A stretch of DNA of 64,000 nt from contig NZ_JACIEV010000004.1 of the NCBI RefSeq assembly GCF_014197105.1, positions 62,001-126,000 on the forward strand, written 5' to 3'. This document shows positions 1 to 8,367 of the stretch, one piece after another. Made by a program: the position numbers and the translations under genes. Under the pieces are notes generated by a model. That model saw nothing but the letters and a program-made list of their open reading frames with translations. It was not told the DNA's origin and ran no database searches. The stretch's first letter is position 1, and the number at the start of each line of letters is the position of its first letter. This DNA comes from Sphingomonas jinjuensis. Its GTDB lineage: Bacteria; Pseudomonadota; Alphaproteobacteria; Sphingomonadales; Sphingomonadaceae.

Positions 1-800
1 CCGACCAGACCGGCAATCGTCACCGGTATCACGACGCCCGCACAGGCCAGATCGAACCAGGGCCGAACCCCGCCAACGACATCGGCGAACAGCAAGATCA
101 CCACGCCGCCCAAGGCAGCCAATGCCCAGCGCCCGCTAAGGAAGCGCGGCTTTCGGTGCAGCCCAAGGCGGTGGATCAGTACCCCCACCGCAAAGCCGTA
201 TACACCACGCGCCATACCCGCATCGGCCGTGTCCCACGTGAAACCGGAACTCATATTGCCGTGCCGCAACGTCGCTAGCACGATGTAGAGAAAGGACGTT
301 GCGATCGTGCCGACTAGGACGCGCCTCGACAAGCGAGGAAGCAGGGCGGCATAGCCGATGTTCACGGTCAGCTCGACGAACAACGACCAACCTGGAAGGT
401 TCAACGGAAAAAGAACGTGTTCGCCAGGGTTGGGCAAGATTACCAGAGCCAAAGCGCTGCTGATGGCGAAGCCAGACCAGGCGCGATCATGATAGACGCC
501 AGGAAAAGCCGCGGTCATGCCGATCGCTACGCCAATCCACCACATTGGCAAAAAGCGCGCATAGCGCTTAATCAAATAGGTGGTGAAGTAATGCCCGCGC
601 TGCAACCGATCGCCATAGGCATGAGCGATCACAAACCCGCTGATGACGAAGAAAACATCGACTGCGAGATAGCCGGACGGCGCGAACCTGACGCCGGTCA
701 GAAAGCTCGTATGAAAGCCCACCACCGCGAGAGCGCAAAGTCCGCGAAGCGCATCCAGTTGCTCGAAGCGGTATGAAGGCACTGGATGCACTGCTTCCAT
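1..800 (-). CDS. Acyltransferase 3 family membrane protein (3' end cut by window edge)
   Basis: The reading frame opens at the ATG at 798-800 and runs off the left edge, so about 266 residues are visible. The start reads MEAVHPVPSYRFEQLDALRG, followed by a hydrophobic stretch with a family-typical His (VVGFHTSF) and then DVFFVISGFVIAHAYG. Several more hydrophobic segments follow. This is the pattern of acyltransferase-3 (OatA/ExoZ-like) integral membrane enzymes, which O-acylate surface sugars or antibiotics at the cytoplasmic membrane. The acceptor cannot be told from sequence. The gene begins 4 bp after the glyS stop on the same strand, so it may be co-transcribed with glyS. The family is clear; the substrate is unknown. 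Confidence 0.85.
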   Translation of the reverse strand, partial: MEAVHPVPSYRFEQLDALRGLCALAVVGFHTSFLTGVRFAPSGYLAVDVFFVISGFVIAHAYGDRLQRGHYFTTYLIKRYARFLPMWWIGVAIGMTAAFPGVYHDRAWSGFAISSALALVILPNPGEHVLFPLNLPGWSLFVELTVNIGYAALLPRLSRRVLVGTIATSFLYIVLATLRHGNMSSGFTWDTADAGMARGVYGFAVGVLIHRLGLHRKPRFLSGRWALAALGGVVILLFADVVGGVRPWFDLACAGVVIPVTIAGLV

Positions 801-804
801 CGGA

Positions 805-3048
805 TCAGCCCTCGATCCGCGAGAAGTCCGCCACCTGATGCACCGCCGTGCGCACGCGCGCGAGCAGCGCCAGCCGCGCCGCGCGCTTCGCCGGATCGGC
901 ATCGTTCACCGTCACACCGTCGAAGAACGCATCGATCGGCGCGCGCAGCGAGGCGAGCGCGGCCATCGCGCCCTCGAAATCCTCGCGCTCGACCGCGGCG
1001 GCGGCGGCCGGCTCGGCGGTATCGAGCGCCGCGATCAGCGCCGCCTCGGCGGGTTCGGGCGGATAGGCCAACACGTCTCCTCTCCCTGCAAGGGAGGGGT
1101 CGGGGGTGGGTGTCGGCGCGTCAGCGTCGACCGAAGCGCCTGCCGCTGGCGACGGAGCCGATGCCTGCGCATCGGCACCCACCCCCAGCCGCTCCCTTGC
1201 AGGGAGGGGAGCGGCAATGACGCCCTCCTTCTTTAGGATATTGGCCGCACGCTTGTAGCCGGCAAGCAGGTTCGTACCGTCATCGGTGCCGACGAACGCC
1301 TGCAACGCATGGACGCGCGCGAGCAGCCGGACGAGATCGTCCTCGCCACCCAGCGCGAACACCGCGTCGATCAGGTCGTGGCGAACCCCCGCCTCGCGCT
1401 GCTGGACCTTTAGGCGGTCGGCAAAGAAGTCGAGTGCATCCGGCGACATCACCCCGGCGAGGGGAAAGCGCAGCCGGTTGTCGATGATCAGCGCAATCAC
1501 GCCAAGGGCGGACCGACGCAACGCAAAGGGATCCTTCGATCCGCTGGGCTTGAGGTCGGCGGCAAAGAACTGGCCGATGCTGTCGAGCTTGTCCGCCAGG
1601 CTGACTGCCACCGTCACCGGATCGCTCGGGACATCATCGCCCTGCCCGACCGGCTTGTAGTGATCGCGGATGGCGGCGGCCACTTCCGGCGCTTCGCCCT
1701 GCGCGGCGGCGTAGTAGCCGCCCATCAGACCCTGAAGCTCGGGGAATTCGGCGACCATGCCGGTGACGAGGTCGGCCTTCGCCAGCCGCGCCGCGCGCTC
1801 TGCCTGGTCGGCGAGTATGGCAAGCCCCTCCCCTTCAGGGGAGGGGTTGGGGGTGGGGCCAGTCTCACCGAGACCGGCGCTTGTGGCCCCCACCCCAACC
1901 CCTCCCCTGAAGGGGAGGGGCTTGCTGGTGACGATGCCATCCTCGACCAGCCATCGCGCCAGCTTGGCGACACGCTCGACCTTGTCGGCGACCGTTCCCA
2001 GCTTCTCGTGGAAGACGATGTTCTTCAGCTTCTCCGCCTGCTGCTCCAGCGGCACCTTCAGGTCGGTGTCGTAGAAGAAGCGCGCGTCGGAAAGGCGGGC
2101 GGCGAGTACTTTGCGGTTGCCCTCGACGATCTTGGCGCCGCCGTCCGACGCCTCGATGTTCGCGGTGCAGACGAACGCATTCGCCAGCGCGCCATCAGCC
2201 GAGCGGCAGACGAAATACTTCTGGTTCACCCGCGCGGTGAGCTGGATCACCTCGGGCGGGACGCTCAGATAGTCGGCGTCGAAGCGGCCGAGCAGCGGCA
2301 CCGGCCATTCGGTCAGGCCGGCGTTCTCGCCCACCAGCCCCTCGTCCTCGACCAGCTCCAGCCCCGCCTCGCGCGCCAGTTCGGCTGCGCGGGTGCGGAT
2401 GATCGCGCGGCGCTCGTCCTGGTCGACGATGACGTGGACGGCGCGCAGCTTCTCGACATAGTCCGCCGCCGAGCCGATCGTGATCTGGCCGGGATGGTGG
2501 AAGCGATGGCCGAGCGTCGCCGCGCCCGAGCGGATGCCGGCGACCTCGACATCGACGATCGCGTCGCCGAACAGCGCGACGATGCCGTGGAGCGGGCGGG
2601 CCCAGCGCAGCGACTCGGTCGATGCCGACGCCGCGCCCCAGCGCATCGATTTGGGCCACGGGAAAGCGCGGACGATCCCCGGGATCGCCTCCGCCAACAC
2701 CTCGACGGTGGCGCGGCCCGGCTTTTCGGAGACCGCGAACAGGATGCCGTCACGCTCGACCAGCTGCTCGCGGGTGAGGCCGGTCTTGCGCAGGAAGCCC
2801 TCGAGCGCCTGCGGTGGCGCGCTGGTCTTGGGCCCCTTCACCTCCTCGCTGACCGCGGCCGTCCCCTCGGGCAGCCCGCACGCGATCAACGCCAGCCGGC
2901 GCGGGCCGGCATGGGTGACGATCCCGCTGGCGGTCAGCCCCGCCTTGCCGATCTCGGCGGCGAACAGGCGGGCGAGATCCTCGCGCGCCTTGTCCTGCAT
3001 CCGCGCGGGGATCTCTTCGGAGCGGAGTTCGAGGAGGAAGTCGGTCAT
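805..3048 (-). CDS. glyS: Glycyl-tRNA synthetase beta subunit, carrying two in-frame repeat insertions
   Basis: This is the tRNA-binding beta subunit of the bacterial alpha2beta2 glycyl-tRNA synthetase, working with the alpha subunit just upstream. The N-terminus (MTDFLLELRSEEIPARMQDK) and the motif AARLAKADLVTGM are diagnostic. The C-terminal DALR-like anticodon-binding region ends in VRTAVHQVADFSRIEG. At 747 residues it is longer than the usual length of about 690. The excess is accounted for by two Pro/Gly-rich segments, near residues 375-410 and 612-656, which coincide exactly with palindromic repeat elements in the DNA and remain in frame. The gene lies downstream of glyQ on the same strand, separated by a long inverted repeat. 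Confidence 0.97.
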   Translation of the reverse strand: MTDFLLELRSEEIPARMQDKAREDLARLFAAEIGKAGLTASGIVTHAGPRRLALIACGLPEGTAAVSEEVKGPKTSAPPQALEGFLRKTGLTREQLVERDGILFAVSEKPGRATVEVLAEAIPGIVRAFPWPKSMRWGAASASTESLRWARPLHGIVALFGDAIVDVEVAGIRSGAATLGHRFHHPGQITIGSAADYVEKLRAVHVIVDQDERRAIIRTRAAELAREAGLELVEDEGLVGENAGLTEWPVPLLGRFDADYLSVPPEVIQLTARVNQKYFVCRSADGALANAFVCTANIEASDGGAKIVEGNRKVLAARLSDARFFYDTDLKVPLEQQAEKLKNIVFHEKLGTVADKVERVAKLARWLVEDGIVTSKPLPFRGGVGVGATSAGLGETGPTPNPSPEGEGLAILADQAERAARLAKADLVTGMVAEFPELQGLMGGYYAAAQGEAPEVAAAIRDHYKPVGQGDDVPSDPVTVAVSLADKLDSIGQFFAADLKPSGSKDPFALRRSALGVIALIIDNRLRFPLAGVMSPDALDFFADRLKVQQREAGVRHDLIDAVFALGGEDDLVRLLARVHALQAFVGTDDGTNLLAGYKRAANILKKEGVIAAPLPARERLGVGADAQASAPSPAAGASVDADAPTPTPDPSLAGRGDVLAYPPEPAEAALIAALDTAEPAAAAAVEREDFEGAMAALASLRAPIDAFFDGVTVNDADPAKRAARLALLARVRTAVHQVADFSRIEG
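1078..1211. repeat. REP-like palindromic element inside glyS (C-terminal part)
   Basis: The arms are related to tccctgcaagggaggggtcg and its complement, starting near 1082 and near 1185. Together they form an imperfect long hairpin of about 134 bp with a variable centre. The element is read through in glyS as a low-complexity segment rich in Ala, Pro, Asp and Gly at about residues 612-656, in the anticodon-binding domain. The arms resemble those of the intergenic elements at 14230, 16358, 20543 and 62172. Confidence 0.8.
1820..1925. repeat. REP-like palindromic element inside glyS (central part)
   Basis: This is a nearly perfect inverted repeat. The arm at 1820-1860 (gcaagcccctccccttcagg and onward) is mirrored at 1885-1925, with a 24 bp centre. 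It adds about 35 residues (around GlyS 375-410, rich in Pro, Gly and Glu) without breaking the frame. It falls just before the conserved AARLAKADL helix. The arms contain their own small palindrome, ccccttcagggg. Confidence 0.85.
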
Positions 3049-3068
3049 GATGCTGCGGCCGTCGTAAA

Positions 3069-3290
3069 GTTCGCGCGAAGGCGCGAAGGCGCGAAGAAGC
3101 AGGTGATACGCGCGGAGGCGCGGAGACGCGGAGGCAGTGCTCGCGGCAAGGTTTCGACCGCATCAGCGGTCATGGCCGATCGCCGGCGTCGCACATATGA
3201 TGGGCTCGCTGTTGCGAGCCGTCGCGAACCATGCGCCGCGTCTCCGCGCCTCCGCGTGAACCTCTTCGCGTCTTCGCGCCTTCGCGCGAA
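3069..3290. repeat. Long imperfect inverted repeat between glyQ and glyS
   Basis: The left arm (3069-3134) has two tandem patterns, cgcgaaggcgcgaaggcgcg and cgcggaggcgcggagacgcg. The right arm (3235-3290) carries their complements in reverse order. The two arms flank about 100 bp that include a second small inverted repeat (gctcgctgttgcgagc). No convincing gene lies here. If transcribed from glyQ into glyS, it would form a very long RNA hairpin between the two subunits. Confidence 0.75.
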
Positions 3291-3295
3291 CATCG

Positions 3296-4165
3296 TCACG
3301 CCGCCCATCCGTGCTGGGTCATCCAGGCGGCGCAGGCGCCCTTCGCCAGGTCGCGGACGCGGCCCATGTAGGCCTGGCGCTCGGCGACCGAGATGACGCC
3401 GCGTGCCTGGAGCAGGTTGAAGGTGTGGCTCGCCTTGATCGCCTGTTCATAGGCCGCGATCGGCACGTCGTTCGCCAGGCAGTTCTCGCATTCCGCCGTC
3501 GCCTTGCGGAAGGCGTCGAACAGCGTGTCGGTGTCGGCGACCTCGAAGTTCCACTTCGACATCTGCTTCTCGTTCTCGAGGAACACCTGGCCATAGGTCA
3601 CGCCGGCATCGTTGAACGCCAGGTCGTAGACGTTGTCCTTGTCCTGGATGTACATCGCGAGGCGCTCGAGCCCGTAGGTCAGCTCGCCCGCGACGGGCTT
3701 CATGTCGAAGCCGCCCATCTGCTGGAAATAGGTGAACTGGGTCACCTCCATCCCGTCGCACCACACTTCCCAGCCAAGGCCCCAGGCGCCCAGCGTCGGG
3801 CTTTCCCAGTCGTCCTCGACGAAGCGGATGTCGTGCAGCCCCATGTCGACGCCGATCGCGGCCAGGCTGCCGAGATACAGTTCCTGAAGATTGTCGGGCG
3901 AGGGCTTCAGGATAACCTGATACTGGTAATAATGCTGAAGCCGGTTGGGGTTCTCGCCATAGCGGCCGTCGGTCGGGCGGCGGCATGGCTGGACGAAGGC
4001 CGCGTTCCACGTATCGGGACCGAGCGCGCGCAGCGTGGTGGCGGGGTGAAAGGTGCCCGCCCCCATTTCCATGTCATAGGGTTGCAGGATCACGCAGCCC
4101 TGTTCGCTCCAATAGTCATGGAGCGTCAGGATCATCCGCTGGAAGCTCATCGGCCGGCCGGTCAT
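3296..4165 (-). CDS. glyQ: Glycyl-tRNA synthetase alpha subunit
   Basis: This is the catalytic subunit that activates glycine and charges tRNA-Gly. The 289-residue protein matches the normal family length. Diagnostic stretches include [20 protein letters not shown] near the N-terminus, [16 protein letters not shown], and [19 protein letters not shown], which are the class II active-site regions. The start used is the ATG at 4165; an internal Met at residue 6 (MSFQRM) is a possible alternative. It precedes glyS on the same strand, with about 250 bp of inverted-repeat DNA between them, an unusually large gap for this pair. Confidence 0.97.
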   Translation of the reverse strand: MTGRPMSFQRMILTLHDYWSEQGCVILQPYDMEMGAGTFHPATTLRALGPDTWNAAFVQPCRRPTDGRYGENPNRLQHYYQYQVILKPSPDNLQELYLGSLAAIGVDMGLHDIRFVEDDWESPTLGAWGLGWEVWCDGMEVTQFTYFQQMGGFDMKPVAGELTYGLERLAMYIQDKDNVYDLAFNDAGVTYGQVFLENEKQMSKWNFEVADTDTLFDAFRKATAECENCLANDVPIAAYEQAIKASHTFNLLQARGVISVAERQAYMGRVRDLAKGACAAWMTQHGWAA

Positions 4166-4260
4166 GGGGGCAGGTCTGTGGCCGATGGCGCCGCGTCTAG
4201 CAAGGGCGGGGGCGCGGCATTAGATGCGCGTTCATCCTTCCCGTGAGACTGCTGCCGCTT

Positions 4261-5169
4261 ATGAAGAACACCCTGACCGCGGCCGCCGCGGCGCTCGCCC
4301 TTGCCCTGCCGCTGCCCGCCTGCGCGCAGCAACCCGCAACCAAGGCCGCCGCGTCGCAGGATGCCGATCCCGCGCTGTGGGTGGTCAAGGACAAGGACAC
4401 GACGATCTATCTGTTCGGTACGATCCACGTGCTGAAGCCGGGGCTGAGCTGGTTCGACGAAGCGGTGAAGACCGCGTTCGACAAGTCGGACGAGGTGGTG
4501 CTGGAACTGGTGATGCCCGATCCGACGACGATGAGCGGCCTCGTCAAGTCGACCGGCCTCGCGGCACCGGGCACGCCGCCACTGATCGAGCAGCTGCCCG
4601 CCGCCAAGCGCGCCGCCTATGCCAAGGCGGTCGCCGACATCGGCCTGCCGGCGAACGCCTTCGATCGCTATCGCCCGTGGCTGGCGGCGACGCAGCTGTC
4701 GGTCGCGCCGCTGTCGAAGACCGGCTATGATTCGGCGAACGGCCCCGAGGAGGTCATCAGCCAGGCCGCGAAGGCCGCGGGCAAGCCGGTGATCGGGCTG
4801 GAAACCGCGGCGCAGCAGCTCGGCTATTTCGCCTCGCTGTCGCAGCCCGCACAGGTCGAATTCCTGACATCGACGATCGACGAGCTGCCGACGCTGGGCA
4901 CGACGATGCAGAAGATGGTCGACGATTGGGCCAGGGGCCGGCCCGAAGCGCTGGCCGACGAACTGAACGACAGCCTGAAGGACTCGCCAGAAGTGGCGAA
5001 GGTGCTGCTGGTCGATCGCAACAAGCGCTGGGCCAAGTGGATTGAGCAGCGCATGCAGAAGCCGGGCACCGTCTTCGTCGCGGTCGGCGCCGGCCACTTG
5101 GCGGGCAACGACTCGGTCCAGGCGCAGCTGGCGAAAGACGGGGTGAAGGCGGTCCGCGTCAAATATTGA
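4261..5169 (+). CDS. TraB/GumN family protein, secreted
   Basis: The product has about 302 residues and an N-terminal signal peptide (MKNTLTAAAAALALALPLPA, then CAQQ). The Cys could be a lipid site, but the context is a weak lipobox. The core motif WVVKDKDTTIYLFGTIHVL, with the GTxH signature, and the C-terminal VAVGAGHLAGNDSV match the TraB/GumN fold, which is proposed to be a metal-dependent peptidase-like domain. The ATG at 4261 is preferred over a GTG at 4243 because it places the hydrophobic signal directly at the N-terminus. No substrate is known for the bacterial members. It converges with the porin gene across a strong hairpin. Confidence 0.88.
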   Translation: MKNTLTAAAAALALALPLPACAQQPATKAAASQDADPALWVVKDKDTTIYLFGTIHVLKPGLSWFDEAVKTAFDKSDEVVLELVMPDPTTMSGLVKSTGLAAPGTPPLIEQLPAAKRAAYAKAVADIGLPANAFDRYRPWLAATQLSVAPLSKTGYDSANGPEEVISQAAKAAGKPVIGLETAAQQLGYFASLSQPAQVEFLTSTIDELPTLGTTMQKMVDDWARGRPEALADELNDSLKDSPEVAKVLLVDRNKRWAKWIEQRMQKPGTVFVAVGAGHLAGNDSVQAQLAKDGVKAVRVKY

Positions 5170-5179
5170 CCGCCACGCC

Positions 5180-5220
5180 GCGACCCGCCGCGCCGTCCCC
5201 CCGGCGGCGCGGCAGGTCGC
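5180..5220. terminator. Bidirectional GC hairpin between convergent genes
   Basis: An inverted repeat (gcgacccgccgcgccg paired with cggcgcggcaggtcgc, one mismatch or bulge) lies midway between the convergent stop codons at 5169 and 5231. There is no clear T-run, so the role as a terminator is inferred from position and stem strength. Confidence 0.5.
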
Positions 5221-5230
5221 AGGCCCGCGC

Positions 5231-6079
5231 TCAGAAGGCAGCGGTAGCGGTGAAGACGATTCGCGGCCCGGCGATCGAGCCGCTGCCGTCCTGGCCCTTG
5301 CTGAAACTCGGCTGCAGGTAAGCCGCATCGCGCGTGCTGATGTCGGTATCGGTGTAGGCGACGCCGACCGTCAGCGGCGAATCCTTCACGGCATAGTCGA
5401 CGCCGACCAGCCAGTCCCAATATTTGCCGGTCGGCGCGACGCTGGTCGCGTTCGGGCCTAGGCCGGGGTTGCCGCGCGAATAGCCGATGTGCCCCTTCGC
5501 GGTGAACGGCGTCGATGGAACGCCGACCGCGCCGTCGCCCCACAGGTACAGGTTGTCGTACTTGGCGCCCGGGTTGTTGTAGATACCCGCCGCGGCATCG
5601 GCGCCGGTGTTGTACCAGCGGCCCAGCGCCTCCTGCTTGGGGGCATAGGCGACGCCGGCGGTCAGGCTGGCGGGACCGACGGTGCCCGACAGCTTGGCGA
5701 AGGGCTCGACGAAATCGGTTTTGTCGGCGCCGCCGGGATAGGTGTACCAGGTCAGGCCGACATCGACGGTGCCGTTGCCCAGCTTCGCCTTGTAGCCGCC
5801 GATATAGTCGAATTCGAGGTTGGCGCCGCCGAACGTGCCCCAGCCGGCGAGGTTCGAGCCCCAGACGCCGAGGTAGATGCCATAATCGGTAGTCAGCGTG
5901 ATGCCGCCCTGCAGTGCGGGCTTGCTGTCGCTCTGCGATACGCCGCGCAGCCGATAGTCGGACACGATGGCGAAGCTGCCCGATACCGTGATCGGCTTGG
6001 GCGGTGCGGTCTCCTGCGCGAGCGCGGGAGTAGCGGCGGCGGCGGCGACGGCCGTCAGCGCGAGACGATAGTATTTCAT
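5231..6079 (-). CDS. TorF-family putative porin
   Basis: The 282-residue protein has a clear signal peptide (MKYYRLALTAVAAAAATPAL, then AQ) and a mature part that starts with ITVSGSFAIVSDYRLRGVSQ. That is the hallmark of the TIGR02001/TorF putative outer-membrane porin group. The rest alternates aromatic and polar residues as in beta-strands and ends in TATAAF, consistent with a beta-barrel C-terminal Phe. The ATG at 6079 is chosen because translation from the upstream in-frame ATG would bury the signal peptide. It probably mediates passive uptake of small solutes; the substrate is unknown. Confidence 0.88.
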   Translation of the reverse strand: MKYYRLALTAVAAAAATPALAQETAPPKPITVSGSFAIVSDYRLRGVSQSDSKPALQGGITLTTDYGIYLGVWGSNLAGWGTFGGANLEFDYIGGYKAKLGNGTVDVGLTWYTYPGGADKTDFVEPFAKLSGTVGPASLTAGVAYAPKQEALGRWYNTGADAAAGIYNNPGAKYDNLYLWGDGAVGVPSTPFTAKGHIGYSRGNPGLGPNATSVAPTGKYWDWLVGVDYAVKDSPLTVGVAYTDTDISTRDAAYLQPSFSKGQDGSGSIAGPRIVFTATAAF

Positions 6080-6276
6080 GGGACCCCTCGTTCCGTTAGG
6101 AAAACCAGGTCCCTCCTGCTTGCCGCCTGCCGCGCCGCTCGCCCTGGCGGGCTGCGATGCGATCGTATGCGACGGCCTCTTCGCTAATGCAGCAAAATGG
6201 CCGAAAGGTGGCAAGCTTTTTTGTACGGTGCCGGGCCACGCCTATGTCGCGCAGGCGTGACCCGGCATCGATCGCG

Positions 6277-6984
6277 TCACGCGGCGGCGGGCGCGTCCAC
6301 CGCGTCGACATCGGCGAGCAGGCGGCGCTGCGCCGGCACCGCGACCGGCAGCGGCTTGTCCTCGTCGGTCAGCGGCACGAAGCGGTTGCTCTGCCCGTCG
6401 AGCGCCAGCACCTGGCCGGCCTTGATGTCGACGAACCAGCCGTGCAGTGAGATCTCGCCGCGCGCCATGCCGGCGGCCACCGCCGGGTGCGTGCGCAGGT
6501 GCTGGACCTGGATCGCGACATTCTCCTGCGCCGTCGCACGGACGCGGTCGTCGCCGTCGAGCTCGGGATAGCTGTCGTCGACCACCTGGCGCGCCGCGGC
6601 GCCGTGACGCAGCCAGCCGGCGACGCTGGGCATCGACACCAGCTTCGCCGGATCGCCCGACAGGCCCTTCATCGCGCCGCAGTCCGAATGGCCCAGCACG
6701 ATGATCTCGGTGATGCCGAGCGCCATCACCGCGAACTCGACCGACGCGACGGTGCCGCCATTCTGCGCGCCGAACGGCGGCACGATGTTGCCGGCGTTAC
6801 GGCAGACGAAGATATCGCCCGGATCCGCCTGCATGATCTGTTCGGGTACGATGCGGGAATCGGCGCAGCTGATGACCAGCGCCTTGGGGCTCTGCCCCTC
6901 GGTCGCAAGCTTGCTGTAGAGGGCGCGCTGATTCGGGAAGACTTCCTTCTCGAAGCCGAAAACCCGGCCGATAACGTCGTTCAT
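6277..6984 (-). CDS. Beta-class carbonic anhydrase
   Basis: The 235-residue enzyme interconverts CO2 and bicarbonate. The zinc ligands are visible: Cys and Asp in ISCADSRIVPE, then His and Cys in VLGHSDCGAMKG. The first ATG (6984) gives MNDVIGRVFGFEKEVFPNQ, a normal family start. An upstream in-frame ATG at 7044 adds 20 unconserved residues and is less likely. This is one of two beta-carbonic anhydrases in the window; the other (18207) is coupled to a SulP transporter, while this one stands alone. Confidence 0.95.
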   Translation of the reverse strand: MNDVIGRVFGFEKEVFPNQRALYSKLATEGQSPKALVISCADSRIVPEQIMQADPGDIFVCRNAGNIVPPFGAQNGGTVASVEFAVMALGITEIIVLGHSDCGAMKGLSGDPAKLVSMPSVAGWLRHGAAARQVVDDSYPELDGDDRVRATAQENVAIQVQHLRTHPAVAAGMARGEISLHGWFVDIKAGQVLALDGQSNRFVPLTDEDKPLPVAVPAQRRLLADVDAVDAPAAA

Positions 6985-7056
6985 CGTGTCCTTCTCCGCT
7001 AACTGATGTGACCCGCAGATAGGTGATCGCTGTCTATCGTCCATGGCGGACGCGTT

Positions 7057-8367
7057 TCAAAGCGTTGCTGAGGCGCGCCGCGGCAGGCGAATCGTTGCGG
7101 CGAGCCCGCCCGTCGCCCGGTTCGCCAGCGTCAGCGTTCCGCCCTCCGCCTCGACGATCCGCGCGACGATCGGCAGGCCGAGGCCGAAGCCGACGGTATC
7201 GCGTGGCCGGGCGATGTCGAGGCGGACGAAGGGTTCGAGCACGCGCTTCAGCTGTTCCTCGGGAATGCCCGGGCCGTCGTCCTCGACCGTGAACGCCACC
7301 GCCACGGCACTCGGCGCCACCACCAGCGTCGCACTGCCGGCATAATGCAGCGCGTTGTCGACCAGGTTGGTCAGCGCGCGCTTCAGCGACGAGGGGCGCA
7401 CCACCATCTCGCAATGATCGGGTCCGCGATAATAGCCGTCGAGGCCGCGGTCCTCGAGATCGTCGACCATGGTCGCGCACAGCACTGCGACATCGGTCAA
7501 TACCGGCGCCTCGGGATCGGCATCGCCGCCGAGGAACGCCATCAGCGACGCGACCATCGCCTCCATTTCGCCGAGGTCGCGGTCGATCGCCTCGCGCGAA
7601 TCACCGTCGACGACCGATTCGGCGCGCAGCCGCAACCGCGCGAGTGGCGTGCGCAGGTCGTGCCCCACCGCCGCCAGCGCCTGGGTCCGGTCGGCGATCA
7701 GCCGCTCGATCCGCGCCTGCATCCGGTTGAAGGCGACGACGGTGTGGCGCACCTCGCTCGGCCCCTCCTCCTCGACATAGGCCCGCTCGCCCTCGCCGAA
7801 GCGGTCGGCGGCGGCGGCCAGGCGCCGCATCGGCCTGAGCGTGCGCCGCACCAGCAGGCCGCCGATCAGCATCAGCGCCATTGCCGGAATCAGCGCGAGC
7901 AGGATCCGCCCCTGCGACAGGTCGAGGTCGCGCAGCGGCGGCAGCGCGCGGAAGCCGAGCCACGATCCGTCGGGCAAGCTGAGCACCCCGCCCAGCGTCG
8001 CGCCCGGCCGGCGCATCATCCGCACGTCGGCATCGGCGAGCGACGGCTCCCACTCGATCACCTGGCTGCGCGCATCGGCGAAGGTGGCATCGGTCGCCGG
8101 CTGCGCGCCCACCGGCTGCCAGTCGATCGCATAGCGGCGGGTGGTGAGATCGGCGGCCATCGCCGGCCGCTCCGCCGGCGCTCGCCGGGCGATCAGCGCG
8201 CGCGAGATGACGAGATGCTCGGCCAGTCGCCGCGCCTCGTCGTCGCGTACCGAAAACTGGCTCGCCCGCTCGTAGAGCCAGGTCGAGACGCCGAACTCGA
8301 CGACCATCGTCACGAGCAGGATCGCGACGATCTGGCCGACCAGCCCCGCGGGCCAGGGCCGCGTCAA
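7057..8367 (-). CDS. EnvZ-like sensor histidine kinase
   Basis: The product has 436 residues. A TM helix near residues 8-30 (GQIVAILLVTMVVEFGVSTW) is followed by a periplasmic sensor part, a second TM (LLALIPAMALMLIGGLLV) and HAMP. Next come the H-box VGHDLRTPLARLRLRAE, N-box NLVDNALHYAG, and G-boxes DDGPGIPEEQ and GFGLGLPI. The start is inferred to be a TTG at 8365-8367 that overlaps the TGA of the upstream response-regulator gene by 4 bp (TTGA). No ATG or GTG lies near that end of the frame, and a TM begins within ten residues. The signal sensed is unknown. It forms a two-component operon with the regulator. Confidence 0.92.
   Translation of the reverse strand: MTRPWPAGLVGQIVAILLVTMVVEFGVSTWLYERASQFSVRDDEARRLAEHLVISRALIARRAPAERPAMAADLTTRRYAIDWQPVGAQPATDATFADARSQVIEWEPSLADADVRMMRRPGATLGGVLSLPDGSWLGFRALPPLRDLDLSQGRILLALIPAMALMLIGGLLVRRTLRPMRRLAAAADRFGEGERAYVEEEGPSEVRHTVVAFNRMQARIERLIADRTQALAAVGHDLRTPLARLRLRAESVVDGDSREAIDRDLGEMEAMVASLMAFLGGDADPEAPVLTDVAVLCATMVDDLEDRGLDGYYRGPDHCEMVVRPSSLKRALTNLVDNALHYAGSATLVVAPSAVAVAFTVEDDGPGIPEEQLKRVLEPFVRLDIARPRDTVGFGLGLPIVARIVEAEGGTLTLANRATGGLAATIRLPRRASATL

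Noticed and set aside
197..206. A gtatac match at the left end of the window
   Set aside because: It lies inside the acyltransferase coding sequence and lacks the flanking gat/atc bases of the four intergenic sites.
3045..3308. Small 87-codon minus-strand frame between glyQ and glyS
   Set aside because: It is made mostly of the inverted repeat and has an Arg/Ala composition. There is no conserved start region.
1660..3396. Long plus-strand open frame of 578 codons opposite glyS
   Set aside because: It is antisense to a clearly conserved gene, continues into the inverted repeat, and its protein is Arg/Ala/Gly-rich without family motifs. Long antisense frames are expected at this GC content.
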